In this document: one piece after another, positions 35,491-45,907 of the stretch
Layout: every line of letters begins with the position of its first letter
How positions within the stretch are numbered: position 1 is the first letter of the stretch
Assembly: GCF_050624435.1 (NCBI RefSeq)
Contig: NC_134531.1
Coordinates: forward strand, 253,532,812-253,596,811
Length of the DNA stretch: 64,000 nt
Source: Tenrec ecaudatus
Taxonomy: Eukaryota > Chordata > Mammalia > Afrosoricida > Tenrecidae
Reading direction: 5' to 3'
Program-made: the position numbers and the translations under genes
Notes under the pieces: model-generated
Databases searched by the model: none
Told to the model about the DNA's origin: nothing
Seen by the model: only the letters and a program-made list of their open reading frames with translations

Positions 35491-36054
35491 TGTGTTAGGT
35501 TGTGTTCTCTAGAGAAGCAAAGCCAGCCTCACATACACACACACACGAATGTTTATCCAGAGAGCGTCTCATATAGCCACAGTGTGTGCGAGCCTGCTCT
35601 GGCTCATGTCTGTGAGTGTGAGTTAGAGGCTAAGCTTGAGATCTTTCCTAACTCATGCAGCTGCCACAGGCAATGAACCAGGAATCAAGAAGACAAACCA
35701 GAAAGCAGGAAGACCAAATGCCCATGGAGACAGAGTCCAGTGAATCCAAGGTCTGCAGGCAATATCGAAAACCATTGGCCACAACCCTTAAGAAAGCATG
35801 TAGGATCCAAGCCAGCAAGAAGGAGAGGGGAGCATTCTGCAAAACATCTATTTATATGTATAATATAGTCCACAGCCCCATGGACTCATCGTTAAGCTAT
35901 GACTTGAGTAAAGTTTTGCACTCTACACTAGTCTTCCCACAGCTACTTGACTACTCACAGAAATCCCATCATGGCACATCATGATAGAAATCTCAACTGT
36001 CAAACCTCTGAGAATCCTGGCCCAGCCAAGTCGACACACAACCTATATATCACA
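35491..36054 (+). mobile_element. LTR, ERVL/MaLR-like (related to 10446 family)
   Basis: It begins TGTGTTAGGTTGTGTTCTCTAGAG and ends near ATATATCACA. It is related at its start to the other TGTGTTAG LTRs here but from a different branch. I found no clear target-site duplication. Confidence 0.5.
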
Positions 36055-36229
36055 ATTTTCATTCTCATCAAATTGGACTGTTGACTCACAAGGTTACAGA
36101 AACTGATGACTAAAGTAGGGTGATATGCTATCTTAATCTGAATATCAGGTGGAGGCAAACTAGATGCAGGATCAAGAACAAAAGAGTAAACATTTTCAAA
36201 GTTGGTCAGCACAGGTCAAGACGACTACC

Positions 36230-36748
36230 TGAGGTAGTAAATTTATTGTGCTAACCTGGCCGATAAACATAGGTGGGGTTAATTGAAAGATAGAGAGATA
36301 AATGACTCAGTGAGCCTTGCCTTTCTAGTTCTCAGGTCTCTTACTTTGTGATGGTTGGACCAGGGTGCAGCTGCCTTAGCCAGTTCCCTGCTTCAATTGG
36401 CAAGGCTCACTTCCTGCAAGACATCCCAGAGAAGAAGCCACATGGACCTACCCTGGTGTAGCCCTGGGTGCTGGAGCAGCCGTGTGGAGTCCCCTGCCAG
36501 CTCTGAGATGATCACACATTCACTGACTGGGCTTTCCTCCTGCAGTCAGCATCATAGTGTGTGTTTTGTGAGCTGGAGGAGGACTTTGTGGATTGGTGTC
36601 TGACATATGGGTTCATGTTGGACTTGTGGGCTTGGGCAGCACTGGGTTGGGATGTTTTTGTGATGTGCACTTAACCTGTATATAAAAGTCTCTCTCTTAT
36701 ACATGAGTTTCTGTGGACGTGTTTCTCTAAAGTACCCAGACTAACACA
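36230..36748 (-). mobile_element. Solo LTR, ERVL/MaLR-like (same family as 10446)
   Basis: 519 bp, TG...CA, with a perfect 5-bp target-site duplication CTACC at 36225-36229 and 36749-36753. On the minus strand it begins TGTGTTAGTCTGGGTAC and carries AATAAA about 20 bp before its end. Confidence 0.72.
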
Positions 36749-36754
36749 CTACCT

Positions 36755-37338
36755 AACTCCTGAGCCAGTAGTATTCTTAGAGCACTAAGTGTTGTCTGAC
36801 TGATGTTTATCATCAGTTGACTCAGCATCAGTCTTCTGAATATACTCAATCAGGAAGTGGCAGGGACTGAGAAGTGAGAGCTTCTTACTTTTTCTTTCTT
36901 GGAATTGCCTTCACCACTGCTGTTATAGAAACCCATTCAGTCCAAAATATGAATTTAAAAGAATTTTTTCAGAAGAAGAAAATTTATTACATCCAGATAT
37001 ATGAAGGTACCAGCCAACACAGGTAAGAACTAATGACTTCAGCTAATTTTTTTTCATACAGATAGATATAGTTCATGAAACAAATAAATTATAATTATTT
37101 GGTTAATTTGTGGTCTAAATTACAAGTAATATGAATCAGCAGTTGGAAAGGTTTTCAGAGGCACTATAATATTTACTACTATGTGATCAGAATTTTTACA
37201 ATGTATACTTTTCCTAAGATATAAAAGTTTCAAAGTTTATGAAAGACATTCTTTGAGGCTGGAGCTAGTAATAATAATTATCATCATGGCTCTCATGCTA
37301 GAAATTTGCTTAAAGTCAAGACTCCTTGGTTGCCTAGT
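36755..37338. other. AT-rich sequence, nothing recognised
   Basis: No gene or repeat recognised upstream of the telomeric-repeat insertion. Confidence 0.4.
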
Positions 37339-37419
37339 AAATTTTAAATAGTTGTTAGGGTTAGGGCTAGGGTTAGGGTTAGGGTTAGGGTTGGGAAAAG
37401 AAAAAAAATTTTAAATAGT
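37339..37419 (+). repeat. Interstitial telomeric repeat with A-tail and 14-bp flanking duplication
   Basis: Six TTAGGG-type units (37355-37390, one of them CTAGGG) plus a partial unit are followed by an A-rich run (37396-37408). The whole is enclosed by a perfect 14-bp direct repeat AAATTTTAAATAGT at 37339-37352 and 37406-37419. Orientation is G-rich strand then A-tail. The arrangement looks like a target-primed retroinsertion. Telomerase-assisted repair of a staggered break is the alternative. Confidence 0.88.
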
Positions 37420-37918
37420 CAAATAATCAAGAATTTTTCTTGAAATTTTGTTTTATATGACTATCCTAAAGGAATATTTCTTAAGGCCATTTTTCAAGAA
37501 CATATTCATTTTAGAACCCCCTTTTCTTGAACTGATCTCCTTCCACAAGCTGGCTTGACTATAGAAAATATATACATATATGCCTTTAGATATTTATAGC
37601 AAGATAAAGGGATTTTTTCAGGGAAGTAAACATGAGTTTTCAGACAGGCAGTTGGATAAACAGAAAAGTCAGATTCAGCAAGAACTGAGTTAAATTTAAT
37701 CATTCGGCTTTGATCAGAAAGACTTTAGAATTTTTCCTTAATACTATTATTTCCATTAAAAAACAAGCAAGCAAGCAAATAAACAAAAACACTACCTGAC
37801 TATATTAATCAGCAAATGAGGTCTCCTTGCCTCTCATTCTTTTTGATTTCCATTAAAATTATACACTGCTGATTTACCAAAGGGGTGGGGGGTTGACTCT
37901 TACTCTGTCATCGAAGAT
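37420..37918. other. Unassigned AT-rich sequence
   Basis: Includes a short A-rich (AAGC/AAAC)n run near 37760-37790. No gene or repeat family recognised. Confidence 0.35.
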
Positions 37919-38440
37919 GTGTCAAGCTGGATTCTCTAGAGAAACAAAACCAGTGACAATTATATGTGTTTGTACCGACAAAGAGATTTATATCAAGAAA
38001 TAATGCACATAGTTGTGGAAGCTGTGTAGTTCAAGTCCAGACCAGTTTAAATCCGTAGGTCAAATGGCAAACTGTAGGCCTCTCCTGACCCATGTAGCGG
38101 AGGGGCCTATGAACCACGAAGCAGGAAGATCACAGGCTCATGGATGCAGAGTTGAATGGGTCCAGTGTTGGCTTACGGAATCCAAGGTCGGCAGTCTGTT
38201 GATGGCTCCTGGGGTTGACAAACAATATGACAGGAGGTTGACAAACCAGATGTAGGACACTGATAAAATGGGAGAACGTGTGGCACATGATCTCAAAGTC
38301 CCAAATAAATATATACCTACTGGACTAGTTGAGACTGGAGGACCCCATGAGCCGATTGCCCTGAGATACTCTTCAAAGCGTGAACCAAATTAATCCCAGA
38401 GGTCACCTTGTAACTAAACTGGGTGGGTCAAATAACATCA
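37919..38440 (+). mobile_element. LTR, ERVL/MaLR-like fragment
   Basis: The start TGTGTCAAGCTGGATTCTCTAGAG and the GAAGATCACAGGCTCATGGA block match the ERVL/MaLR-like family. The 3' end is unclear and no target-site duplication was identified. Confidence 0.5.
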
Positions 38441-39404
38441 CCCTTAAGTACAGTGCTCCTTTTAAAGATCACCTGTACGAGACGATGCTGACCAAAATTG
38501 CTTTAAAACAAGATGACTATGTCAGGGGGCAGAGAAAGTAGATTAATAGAAAGAGAAAAAGGCAGAGAGAGATCATGAGAACGTTCACACATTGTGAAGA
38601 ACATAACCAATGTCACTGAATAAATTGTGTGGAAATGATTGCATGGGAACCTAGACTTCTGTATAACCTTTCACCACAGAAAAAAAGATACATTTTAATT
38701 GTATATTTTGACCTAGGAATGCATTATGTGGTGCATCTAAGTGCTTGTTATGCCTAGAGCACATATCAGCTGGCTGATGCTCTAGGAGGGAGACCCTCAG
38801 AACAACGTAGGGAAAAGATGGATAACACAGTCCTACCAAAAAGGCTTTTCTTGATATCTTGGTCTTTAGCCTGTTCCTGGGGTTACTTGAGGCACCGATT
38901 CAGAAAACTGTATTGGATAGACCACATCAACTCTGCTTTCTTAGATATAGTGCTGTACTATATAGTCAGCTATGAAGTTATACCAATTAGTTAATCACCC
39001 TAGTTTTAAATATGAGACTAAAGGCATCTATCTAGGCTTGTAATATTTATTCATTTCATACAATTCATTATACATTTGGTGAAATACTACATGTTGATGC
39101 CCTTACGTTTGTTAACTCGATAAACAAAACATGCAAGGTAAAGAGGAAAGGTGCCAAACAGCCAGAGGAGACACACCGTCATTCGTTTCAGCTCTGTATT
39201 ATGTCCCAAATTCCCACGAGCTGTTATGAGTGAATCATGCAAGTCTTGAAAGTGTTAAAAGAGCTAAAAAATGTTGTCAGAGCAATTGCTGTGAGTCTAA
39301 CAAAACCAGAAAGGGGGTTTTCAAAGATGATCATAATCTGTTCAGAGAAGAGAAGTCCCTCTTTCTAATATATTAAGCACATGGCTATTGTCTAATTGGC
39401 CTAT
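38441..39404. other. Mostly unique sequence
   Basis: No gene, RNA gene or repeat recognised. Confidence 0.4.
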
Positions 39405-39412
39405 CTCTAAAA

Positions 39413-39604
39413 CAGCACTTCTCAACCTGTGGTTCTTGACCCCTTAGTGGATCAAACGACCCTTTCACAGGGGTCACCCAATTCATAACAATAGCAAAAT
39501 TACAGTTATGAAGTAGCAATGAAAATAATTTTATGGTTGGGGGTCACCACAATATGAGGAACGCTATGAAAGGGTCGCTGCTTTAGGAAGGTTGAGAACC
39601 ACTG
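39413..39604. mobile_element. SPIN-like hAT MITE
   Basis: 192 bp with hAT-type termini (CAGCACTTCTCAACCTG and GGTTGAGAACCACTG). The interior has GGGGTCACC and an ATAGCAAAATTACAGTTATG block characteristic of SPIN non-autonomous elements. The 8-bp flanks CTCTAAAA (39405-39412) and CTCTAGAG (39605-39612) are a slightly decayed duplication fitting the SPIN target preference nTCTAGAn. No transposase frame. Confidence 0.9.
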
Positions 39605-39682
39605 CTCTAGAGGTATGGGATGCTACTTCTACAGTGACAAGATGAGTAAGAATCTATCACACAGCTGATGATACTTGGATAA

Positions 39683-39826
39683 AAGCGAGGAACAAGGGCT
39701 CAGGTAGAAGGCAAACGTTCTGAGAATGATGAGGGCAACAACCTACAAATGTGCTTGACACGATGGATGGATGGATGGATGGATTGTGATAAGAGTTGTG
39801 TGAGCCCCCAATAAAATGATTTTGAA
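39683..39826 (+). mobile_element. RepA 3'-end fragment
   Basis: The last 140 bp of the family (GGGCTCAGGTAGAAGGCAAA to CCCCCAATAAAATGATTTTG), with a small (GGAT)n expansion at 39764-39784. Confidence 0.8.
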
Positions 39827-40048
39827 AATAAATTAATTTAAATATAATAATAAAATTTTTTAAGTGAGGAATATTGCAAGTGAGAACATCAATCAGAAGC
39901 AATATGGAAATATCATAAATAGCTCTTTTAATTTTTTTTGCTAAGGATAATATACTACTTTTCGTTAACATTTAAAGATTCGTATCTAGTTTTGAGTACC
40001 TCTTTCATTGTTCTTTTTTGTATTTTTTATTAAACTATTTATTTATTT

Positions 40049-40215
40049 TAAAACCATTTTATTGGGGGCTGTACAACTCTTATTATAATCCATACATATA
40101 TTCATTGTGTCAATCATTTTTTAACATTTGTTGCCCTCATCATTCTCAAAACATTTGCTTTCTATTTGAGCCCTTGGTATCAGTTCCTCATTCTTCCCCT
40201 CCCACCCCCTCTGAT
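40049..40215 (-). mobile_element. RepA 3'-end fragment, antisense
   Basis: ACCATTTTATTGGGGGCTGT to TCCCCTCCCACCCCC. 5' truncated within the purine-rich tract of the family. Confidence 0.8.
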
Positions 40216-40239
40216 TTTGTCTTATTTCTATCCACACCA

Positions 40240-40785
40240 ATGTCATGGAAGCAGCAGTCAAGAGATCAGAAGATGTATTACATTAGGTAAATCTGCAGCC
40301 CAAGACCTCTTTAGAGTACTGAAGAGCAAGGATGTTACTTTGAGGACTCAGGTGCACCTGACCCAAGCCATGGTGTTCTCCATTGCATCGTATGCATGTG
40401 AAAGTTGGACACTGAACAGGGAAGAACTTAGAAGAATCGATGAAAGATGGTGCTGGAGCAGAATATTGAAAGTCCCATGGACTGCTAAAAGGACAAACAG
40501 ATTTGTATTGGCAGAAGCAAGGCCAGAGTGCTCCTTAGAGGCAAGGATGGCAAGACTTCATCTTACATATAGTAGCTATATTGTTCGGAGAGATCAATTT
40601 CTGGGAAAGGAATCATGTTTGGTGAAGTGGAAGGGTAGAGAAAAAGAGGAAGGCCCTCAATGAGATGTATCGGCCCAGTGGCTGCATTGATGGGCTCAGA
40701 TAGAGCAGCGGTTTGGAGGATGGCACAGGACTGTGCAGTGTTTTGTTTTGTTGTGCATAGGGGCACAATGTGTCACAGCCAACAT
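40240..40785 (+). mobile_element. RTE LINE (AfroRTE) 3' end
   Basis: A 165-codon frame (40166-40663) contains RTE/BovB C-terminal sequence: S-Q-E-I-R-R, then V-L-K-S-K-D-V-T-L, then A-M-V-F, then Y-A-C-E-S-W-T-L, then R-R-I-D-E-R-W-C-W, then V-P-W-T-A-K-R, then P-E-C-S-L-E-A-R. After the frame, the GTGGCTGCA...TGGGCTCA and TTGTGCATAGGGGCACAATG stretches form the 3' UTR, whose last bases are homologous to the AfroSINE tail. Truncated at 5', with the RT core absent. Confidence 0.85.
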
Positions 40786-41300
40786 TGTTCTTAATTATTA
40801 TCTCTATGAAATAAGAAATACCTTGTGGATATACATTTTTATATATGTATATTTATATACTTACCATGGTCTTTAGGGCAGCAAACTGGTTGTTGCATTA
40901 TTTGAATCCCCCCCCCCCCCCCGTTCCCAGCACAAGAAAAGTCAGAAGTAGGGCAGAGAATGCTCCCAAGACTGCTTCAGTCATCCGTGATCATTCAAAC
41001 TGTCTGACCACTAACAATATGCACTGAAATAGAAATTAAAATCATAGTGTCCTTCTTAAAGTGCTTTAAGAAAAAAAGTGGGGTCTTGGGGTTTGAGAGT
41101 ACTTTTGATTCTAGTGGAATTTGGTTGGGTCATGGAGAGCGTGTGTCCTCTGCAGTTGGTACTGCTAAAATGCGAGGACAGTACTCCACTCACAGGTGAT
41201 CATGTTTAGATCTGAGATGGACAGAGAGCATGAATAGGTCATGGTGCGCTTTTTGTTGTTGTTGTTGAGCTGCTCCTCTTGGCTGTCTCGCCATCCTTTT
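40786..41300. other. Unassigned sequence with a poly-C run
   Basis: It holds a C15 run at 40908-40922 and an ATATGTATATTTATATAC stretch. No gene recognised. Confidence 0.4.
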
Positions 41301-41500
41301 GAGGAATTCTGTTGGCGTAACGGGATGTGCATTGGGCTGGTACCCACAGGGTCAGTGGTTTGACCAGTTGCTCCGTGGGAGGGGAATGAGGCTGTCTATT
41401 CCTGTAAATATTTACAGTCTCAGAAACTTAAAGGGGCCGTTTTACTCTCTCCTATAGGGTTGCTATGAGTCAGAGTTGACTCAAGGGCAGTGAGTTTGAT
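41301..41500 (+). mobile_element. AfroSINE
   Basis: GAGGAATTCTGTTGGCGTAA head, GCATTGGGCTGG, then TTTACAGTCTCAGAAACTTA and ATAGGGTTGCTATGAGTCAG tail. Confidence 0.85.
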
Positions 41501-41511
41501 ATTTGAGTGAG

Positions 41512-41655
41512 TCACCCTCCTTGGTCTTCTGCCTTTTGACGTCGACATCACCTTCATCATCTTCTGCTGCTCGTCTGAACATGGTGCCTTTAGTAATCTC
41601 CTCTTCCTCATCATCACCTTCTTCTTCTGCATCTTCTTCCTGAGTAAGAGCACCT
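41512..41655 (-). pseudogene. PTMA (pseudogene): Prothymosin alpha (PTMA) retropseudogene fragment
   Basis: The minus strand encodes an acidic run followed by R-R-A-A-E-D-D-E-G-D-V-D-V-K-R-Q-K-T-K-E-G-D. This matches the conserved end of prothymosin alpha (KRAAEDDEDDDVDTKKQKTDEDD), a nuclear acidic chromatin-associated protein with many retrocopies in mammals. Only about 45 codons are present. A few residues (ITKGTMF) sit where the family has EAEAATG, and the stop at the usual end is lost. The fragment directly abuts the AfroSINE tail. Parathymosin is less likely because it lacks the DDEDDDVD block. Short length limits confidence. Confidence 0.6.
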
Positions 41656-41802
41656 CAAATTAATCTAGGACTCCTGGCATAAGATACAGTCTTTGCTAAG
41701 ATCTGAGTCTAAATCTATTTTGCGTCAAAACTAACCACCGTATCAGGAATACAGCCTATCCTCTGTGTAAGTTGCCAGTGTAGCCTTAGAAAGTTGACTA
41801 GT

Positions 41803-42744
41803 TATTAGATGTCAAAGAACAAAAAATCATGCATACCTCCATGATACAATCACTGAGGACAAATGGGTGCATAAGCAAATGTGGTGAAGAAAGCTGATGG
41901 TGCCTGGCTATCAAAAGGTAAAGCATCTGGGGCCTTAAAGGCTTGAAGGTAAGCAAGCAGCCATCTAGCTCAGAAGCAACAAAGCCCACATGGAGGAAGC
42001 ACACCAGCCTGTGCGTTTACGAGGTATTGAAGGGGTCAGGTATAAGGCATCATCAGAACAAAAAAATCTTACCAGAGTGAATGAATTGGGGAGTGCAGAG
42101 TGAATACCCAAAGCCCATTTGTCGGCCACTGGAGATCCCCTTGCAGAGGGGTCTAGGGGAGGAGATGAGCCAGTCAAGATGTGATGTAGCACCAATGAAA
42201 AACACAACTTTCCTCTAGTTCCTAAATGCTTCTTCCACTCACCCTCTCTACCCACCCACCCCCACCCCTGGCCATCATGATCTGAATTCTACCTTGCAAG
42301 TCTGGCTAGACCAGAGGATGTACACTGGTACAGATAGGAACTGGAAACACAGGGAATCCAGGGCGGATGATACCTTCAGGACCAGGAGTATGAGTGGCAA
42401 TGCTGGGAGGGTAGAGGGAGAGTGGGTTGGAAAGAGGGAGCCGATTATAAGGATCTACATGTGACCTCCTCCCTGGGGAACGGACAACAGAAAAGTGGGG
42501 GAAGGGAGATGTTGGAGAGGTCAAGATATGACAAAATAATAATTTATAAATTATCAAGGGCTCATGAGGGAGGGGAGAGTGGGGGAGGAGGGAAAAATGA
42601 GGACCTGATGCCAAGGACTTAAGTGGAGAGCAAGTATTTTGAGAATGATGAGGGCAATGAATATACAGATGTGCTTTACACAATTGATGTATGTATGGAT
42701 TGTGATAAGAGTTGTATGAGCCCCTAATAAAATGATTTTTTTAA
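41803..42744 (+). mobile_element. RepA retroposon copy (5' truncated, duplicated-unit subfamily)
   Basis: It starts at the end of a first middle unit and contains one whole unit. The 15-bp duplication AGAAAGTTGACTAGT (41788-41802 and 42745-42759) is perfect. The last base of the right duplication is part of the TA at which the DNA transposon at 42761 inserted. Confidence 0.88.
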
Positions 42745-42760
42745 AGAAAGTTGACTAGTA

Positions 42761-43312
42761 CCGTGTTTCCTGAAAATAAGACACTGTCTTACATTTATTT
42801 TTCCTCAAGAAGACACACTATGGCTTATCTTCAGGGGATGTCTTATTTTTATTAGGCATGGTACAGCCTCCTGCATTTATTTAAATATAGTTAGGTCGTC
42901 TTCTTCTGGAACTCCGACCTACGATGCTGAGTCAAACGGCAGCCACAGCTTTCCTTCTTCCCCTGACGACACACAACACCTAGAGCAGAACGTCCTGCTC
43001 CGCGCTTCACGGAGGAGACTGACTCTCACTGTCTCTGTCTCCCGCTAGGCCTCAGCTTGCAGCAGGCACGGAAGTCCCGGACCTGACTGGGGAGCCGATC
43101 TTGTGGATGGGGCTGCCGCACCTGTCAGGTCCCTTCAGAGACAGCAGCTGCCACAATGGGGCAAGTGAGAAATTTGACCGCTCAGCGCCGGTACGCTGCA
43201 GTCACGTCTATCACTAGGTCATATTTTCAGGGGATGGCTTATATTGCAAAAATGCTTACAAATCCTGCTACGGCCTATTTTATGTGTGTGTCTTATTTTC
43301 AGGGAAGCAAGG
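42761..43312. mobile_element. TA-flanked MITE, Tc1/mariner-type (CCGTGTTTCC termini)
   Basis: 552 bp with inverted termini of about 24 bp (left CCGTGTTTCCTGAAAATAAG; right end CTTATTTTCAGGGAAGCAAGG) flanked by TA on each side (42759-42760 and 43313-43314). Subterminal TCAGGGGATG repeats occur on both sides. The middle (about 42900-43200) is GC-rich and unlike the AT-rich ends. No transposase frame. The superfamily is inferred from the TA target, so exact placement is open. Confidence 0.78.
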
Positions 43313-43449
43313 TAAACAACTTCAGAGAACAATGTAATTTTGCTTTGCTTATGGCTTTTGTTTGTTTCTTAAGATGCCAGACTATATGTTTACTCGTTGT
43401 AAACTTTAGGATTATGAATGTTCTCGTAAACTCATTGATTGTTTCAAGG

Positions 43450-43647
43450 TCAAACCAAACCCATTGTCATCATTTGCATGAAAACTCATAGCCTGCTGTA
43501 GGCCGAGTAGAACTGCTCCTAGGGATTGCTGAGAATGTGAATCTTCAGGGGACCAGATAGCTTCGTCTTTCTCTAGTGGAGTCGCTGCTAGGTTTGAACC
43601 ACTAACCTGATTGTTCACAGCCCAATGCCACACCACCAGAGATTCTT
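43450..43647 (-). mobile_element. AfroSINE
   Basis: Reverse complement: GAAAACTCATAGCCTGCTGT, then GAGTAGAACTGCTCC, then TTCTCTAGTGGAGTC, ending CACACCACCAGAG. Confidence 0.82.
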
Positions 43648-44195
43648 GTACCCAGTTTAATGATTAATTTGTAACTTGAGCGTAAAAAACACCCACAAAT
43701 TTAGAAGCATACGTAATCTCCCACCATTGATGTGCACCCTTACGTAATTCTATAACTATTTACTTAAATGTTACTCACTCACTCACTCAATTTTTACTAA
43801 AATTCCTGATACTTTCTTATAAGAATTTCCTGAACTGTCTCTTCCTTTGAACTTAGTTCAGAATCCTCTGGACTCTGTTATCCCTATTTTCAAATTGCTT
43901 TGGTTTGAGAGAAATAAAATAAATGAAAGCTCTTTCCTTTCCATTTCAACAAAAAGCCACGATTTTGCTCTCCATTCCAACTCACCTCTTCCTTCTTTGC
44001 CTTTATCCTTCTTAGCCTCCCATGCCCCACTGGAACCCAAGGTTCCCTTTAGTAGGTATGTCTTTCCATTTCCCAACCCTTCACAGCCTCTGGCTTTGTA
44101 CGTCCTTACTGGTGATTCAGGAACTGCTGTTCACACTGTTAGATAGGGTGGGACACACAGGTGATCGGATGCAATGGTTTACCCAGAAAATACGT
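43648..44195. other. Unassigned sequence
   Basis: No gene or repeat recognised. A short ACTC tandem occurs at about 43773-43788. Confidence 0.35.
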
Positions 44196-44197
44196 AC

Positions 44198-44352
44198 TTC
44201 CCCCAAACCCATTGCCAACCAGTGGATTCTAATTCATAGTGACCCTAGAGGACAGTGGAGGACTGTCGCAGAGGCTTTCCAAGGCGGAAATCTTTATGGA
44301 AGTAGACTGCCTCTCTCTTCCCCGTTCAGGAAATCTTCCTTTGCACTGCATG
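44198..44352 (-). mobile_element. AfroSINE (partial)
   Basis: CCCATTGCCAACCAGTGGAT, then TAGTGACCCTAGAGGACAG, then GAAGTAGACTGCCTCTCTCT. The head is degraded. Confidence 0.78.
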
Positions 44353-45740
44353 ACTAGTACTGAAATCCAAGTTATCTAAGTTAAGGTCGTTAGAAAAGTT
44401 CCCCTCACAAAATGCTGCTAGCTCAAGTACTTTCCTTGATGCAGTCTCGAGGAAATTTTTTCAACTTGCTCTTTCTTAGAAGAAAGAACCTCTGACCTAC
44501 TTAAGCAGATAGTGTGGGTACCATAATAATTTACTCTGTGCAGGGAGACTTGTGTTTGGAAACAAGAGTGCTGATAGAAATTAGGGGCTCACAGAGGCCC
44601 AAGTCAGAATCAGCCACAGCAAAATCTTAGCTCCTGTGGCTTTGAGCTGGTGAGAGGTTTCACATGGAAAGCTATAGCCAGTCCTCATTAAATCACCACA
44701 CCTGGGTGATTATCCACTTCGTCTAGCATGTTATCTGCCACTGTCACACACGCCAATTTATGGGAACCATTACTGACTCCTTAAGAAGTAGAAGGTGCCA
44801 AGCTAAGCACTTATGTAACACGTTACTTTAATGAGAACCCAAGGGTCAATCACATGCCTTCTCGACTGCTTCTCTCTGCTCTGGTTTCGTTTTTCAGCTA
44901 TAATGTGCAATCTAGAGAGAAGGTTGTTGACCAGGGTTCACCATCATTGTAATGATCACAATTCATTCCAAAAATGGATGCGTCTTTGGTAATGTTCACA
45001 AATTAGAATGCGTACTTCAAAGAGTGTTTGAGAGAGAAATTTTTCATATTAACAATTTGTTCCCTTCCTTCCCACCTCCCCCCAATTAAAAACTTACCTC
45101 TATAAGCATTTGAACCTGAAATACCTTCAAGGAAAAGCTACCATTGTGAGGGGATGATTAAATTATTTTGACAATATCTTTATATCGAAACATTAGTGCC
45201 AGGGCCTCGGGACTTCTGTGGAGACAAGGCAAGCCAGATGGGAGACTAAAGTCTTGTTTCCAGCCCCCCAGATGAGCTGAGAAAGACAGTCGTTAAAGGT
45301 TTACGAACATGATTTTTAATCAGGCTCCTTAAACTGATTGCCCAGTATTGTGCACTTTGAAAATGACAGCAATGAAACTGGTTTCTTAGCAAGTTAAGGG
45401 CAAATGAAGAACACCAAACTGCTTTCAGTCACCACTGAAAGTTTGTGCTTCTTGCCTTGACATCAGCTCCCTTAGGGTTAAGAAATTGCTATGTAGATTT
45501 ATGTAAATAATATGCCTATCAGGAGCACTTTTTTTTTTAAATAGACAAGGCTTCAGTATTCTTAAAACACTGCTATCCACCCAGGCTTCTGCTTCCTACA
45601 ACTTTTCAGGTATCTGAAAGATACTTTGCCTCCTCCATTCTCTTTTCTACAGCTTGAATCTCTGTAACATACTGTCAATCTACTAGAATTAGCCTACTCC
45701 GTGCGGTTTTCTCTATCACCTACCTCAGTCTCTTTGGAAT
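44353..45740. other. Mostly unique sequence
   Basis: A weak MIR-like piece at about 44790-44850 (GCTAAGCACTTATGTAAC, then TTTAATGAGAACCC). Otherwise no transposon or coding exon is recognised. 45180-45520 has no low-complexity sequence and could be conserved non-coding DNA. Confidence 0.35.
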
Positions 45741-45856
45741 TGTATAACTTTTGGTATTGTTTGGAAGCAAATACGTTGGATGTGGATGTCCAAATAACTC
45801 GGAGAATTCTCTTATTTACCTGAAAACCAAAAAATTAAGCCAAACCCACTACATCA
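45741..45856 (+). mobile_element. LTR-like fragment related to 16280-16765
   Basis: GGATGTGGATGTCCAAATAA, then CTCGGAGAATTCTCTTATTT parallels the segment at 16330-16385 in the same order. Related sequence continues at 46770-46930 after the nested insertions. Fossil LTR, class uncertain. Confidence 0.4.
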
Positions 45857-45907
45857 CCTTGATTATGAGTCAGAAAAACCCTGTTTAATGTTTTCAAGAC
45901 TGTAAAT

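Noticed and set aside
37355-37395. Idea that the TTAGGG run marks a chromosome-end fusion
   Set aside because: Only about 40 bp in a single orientation, with flanking direct repeats. A fusion would give head-to-head arrays.
40166-40663. 165-codon frame as a host gene
   Set aside because: Residues match the C-terminal part of RTE/BovB LINE proteins, and the first part lies in a RepA fragment.
41420-41653. Basic 77-codon minus-strand frame
   Set aside because: It is out of frame with the acidic PTMA-like sequence and runs into the AfroSINE tail.
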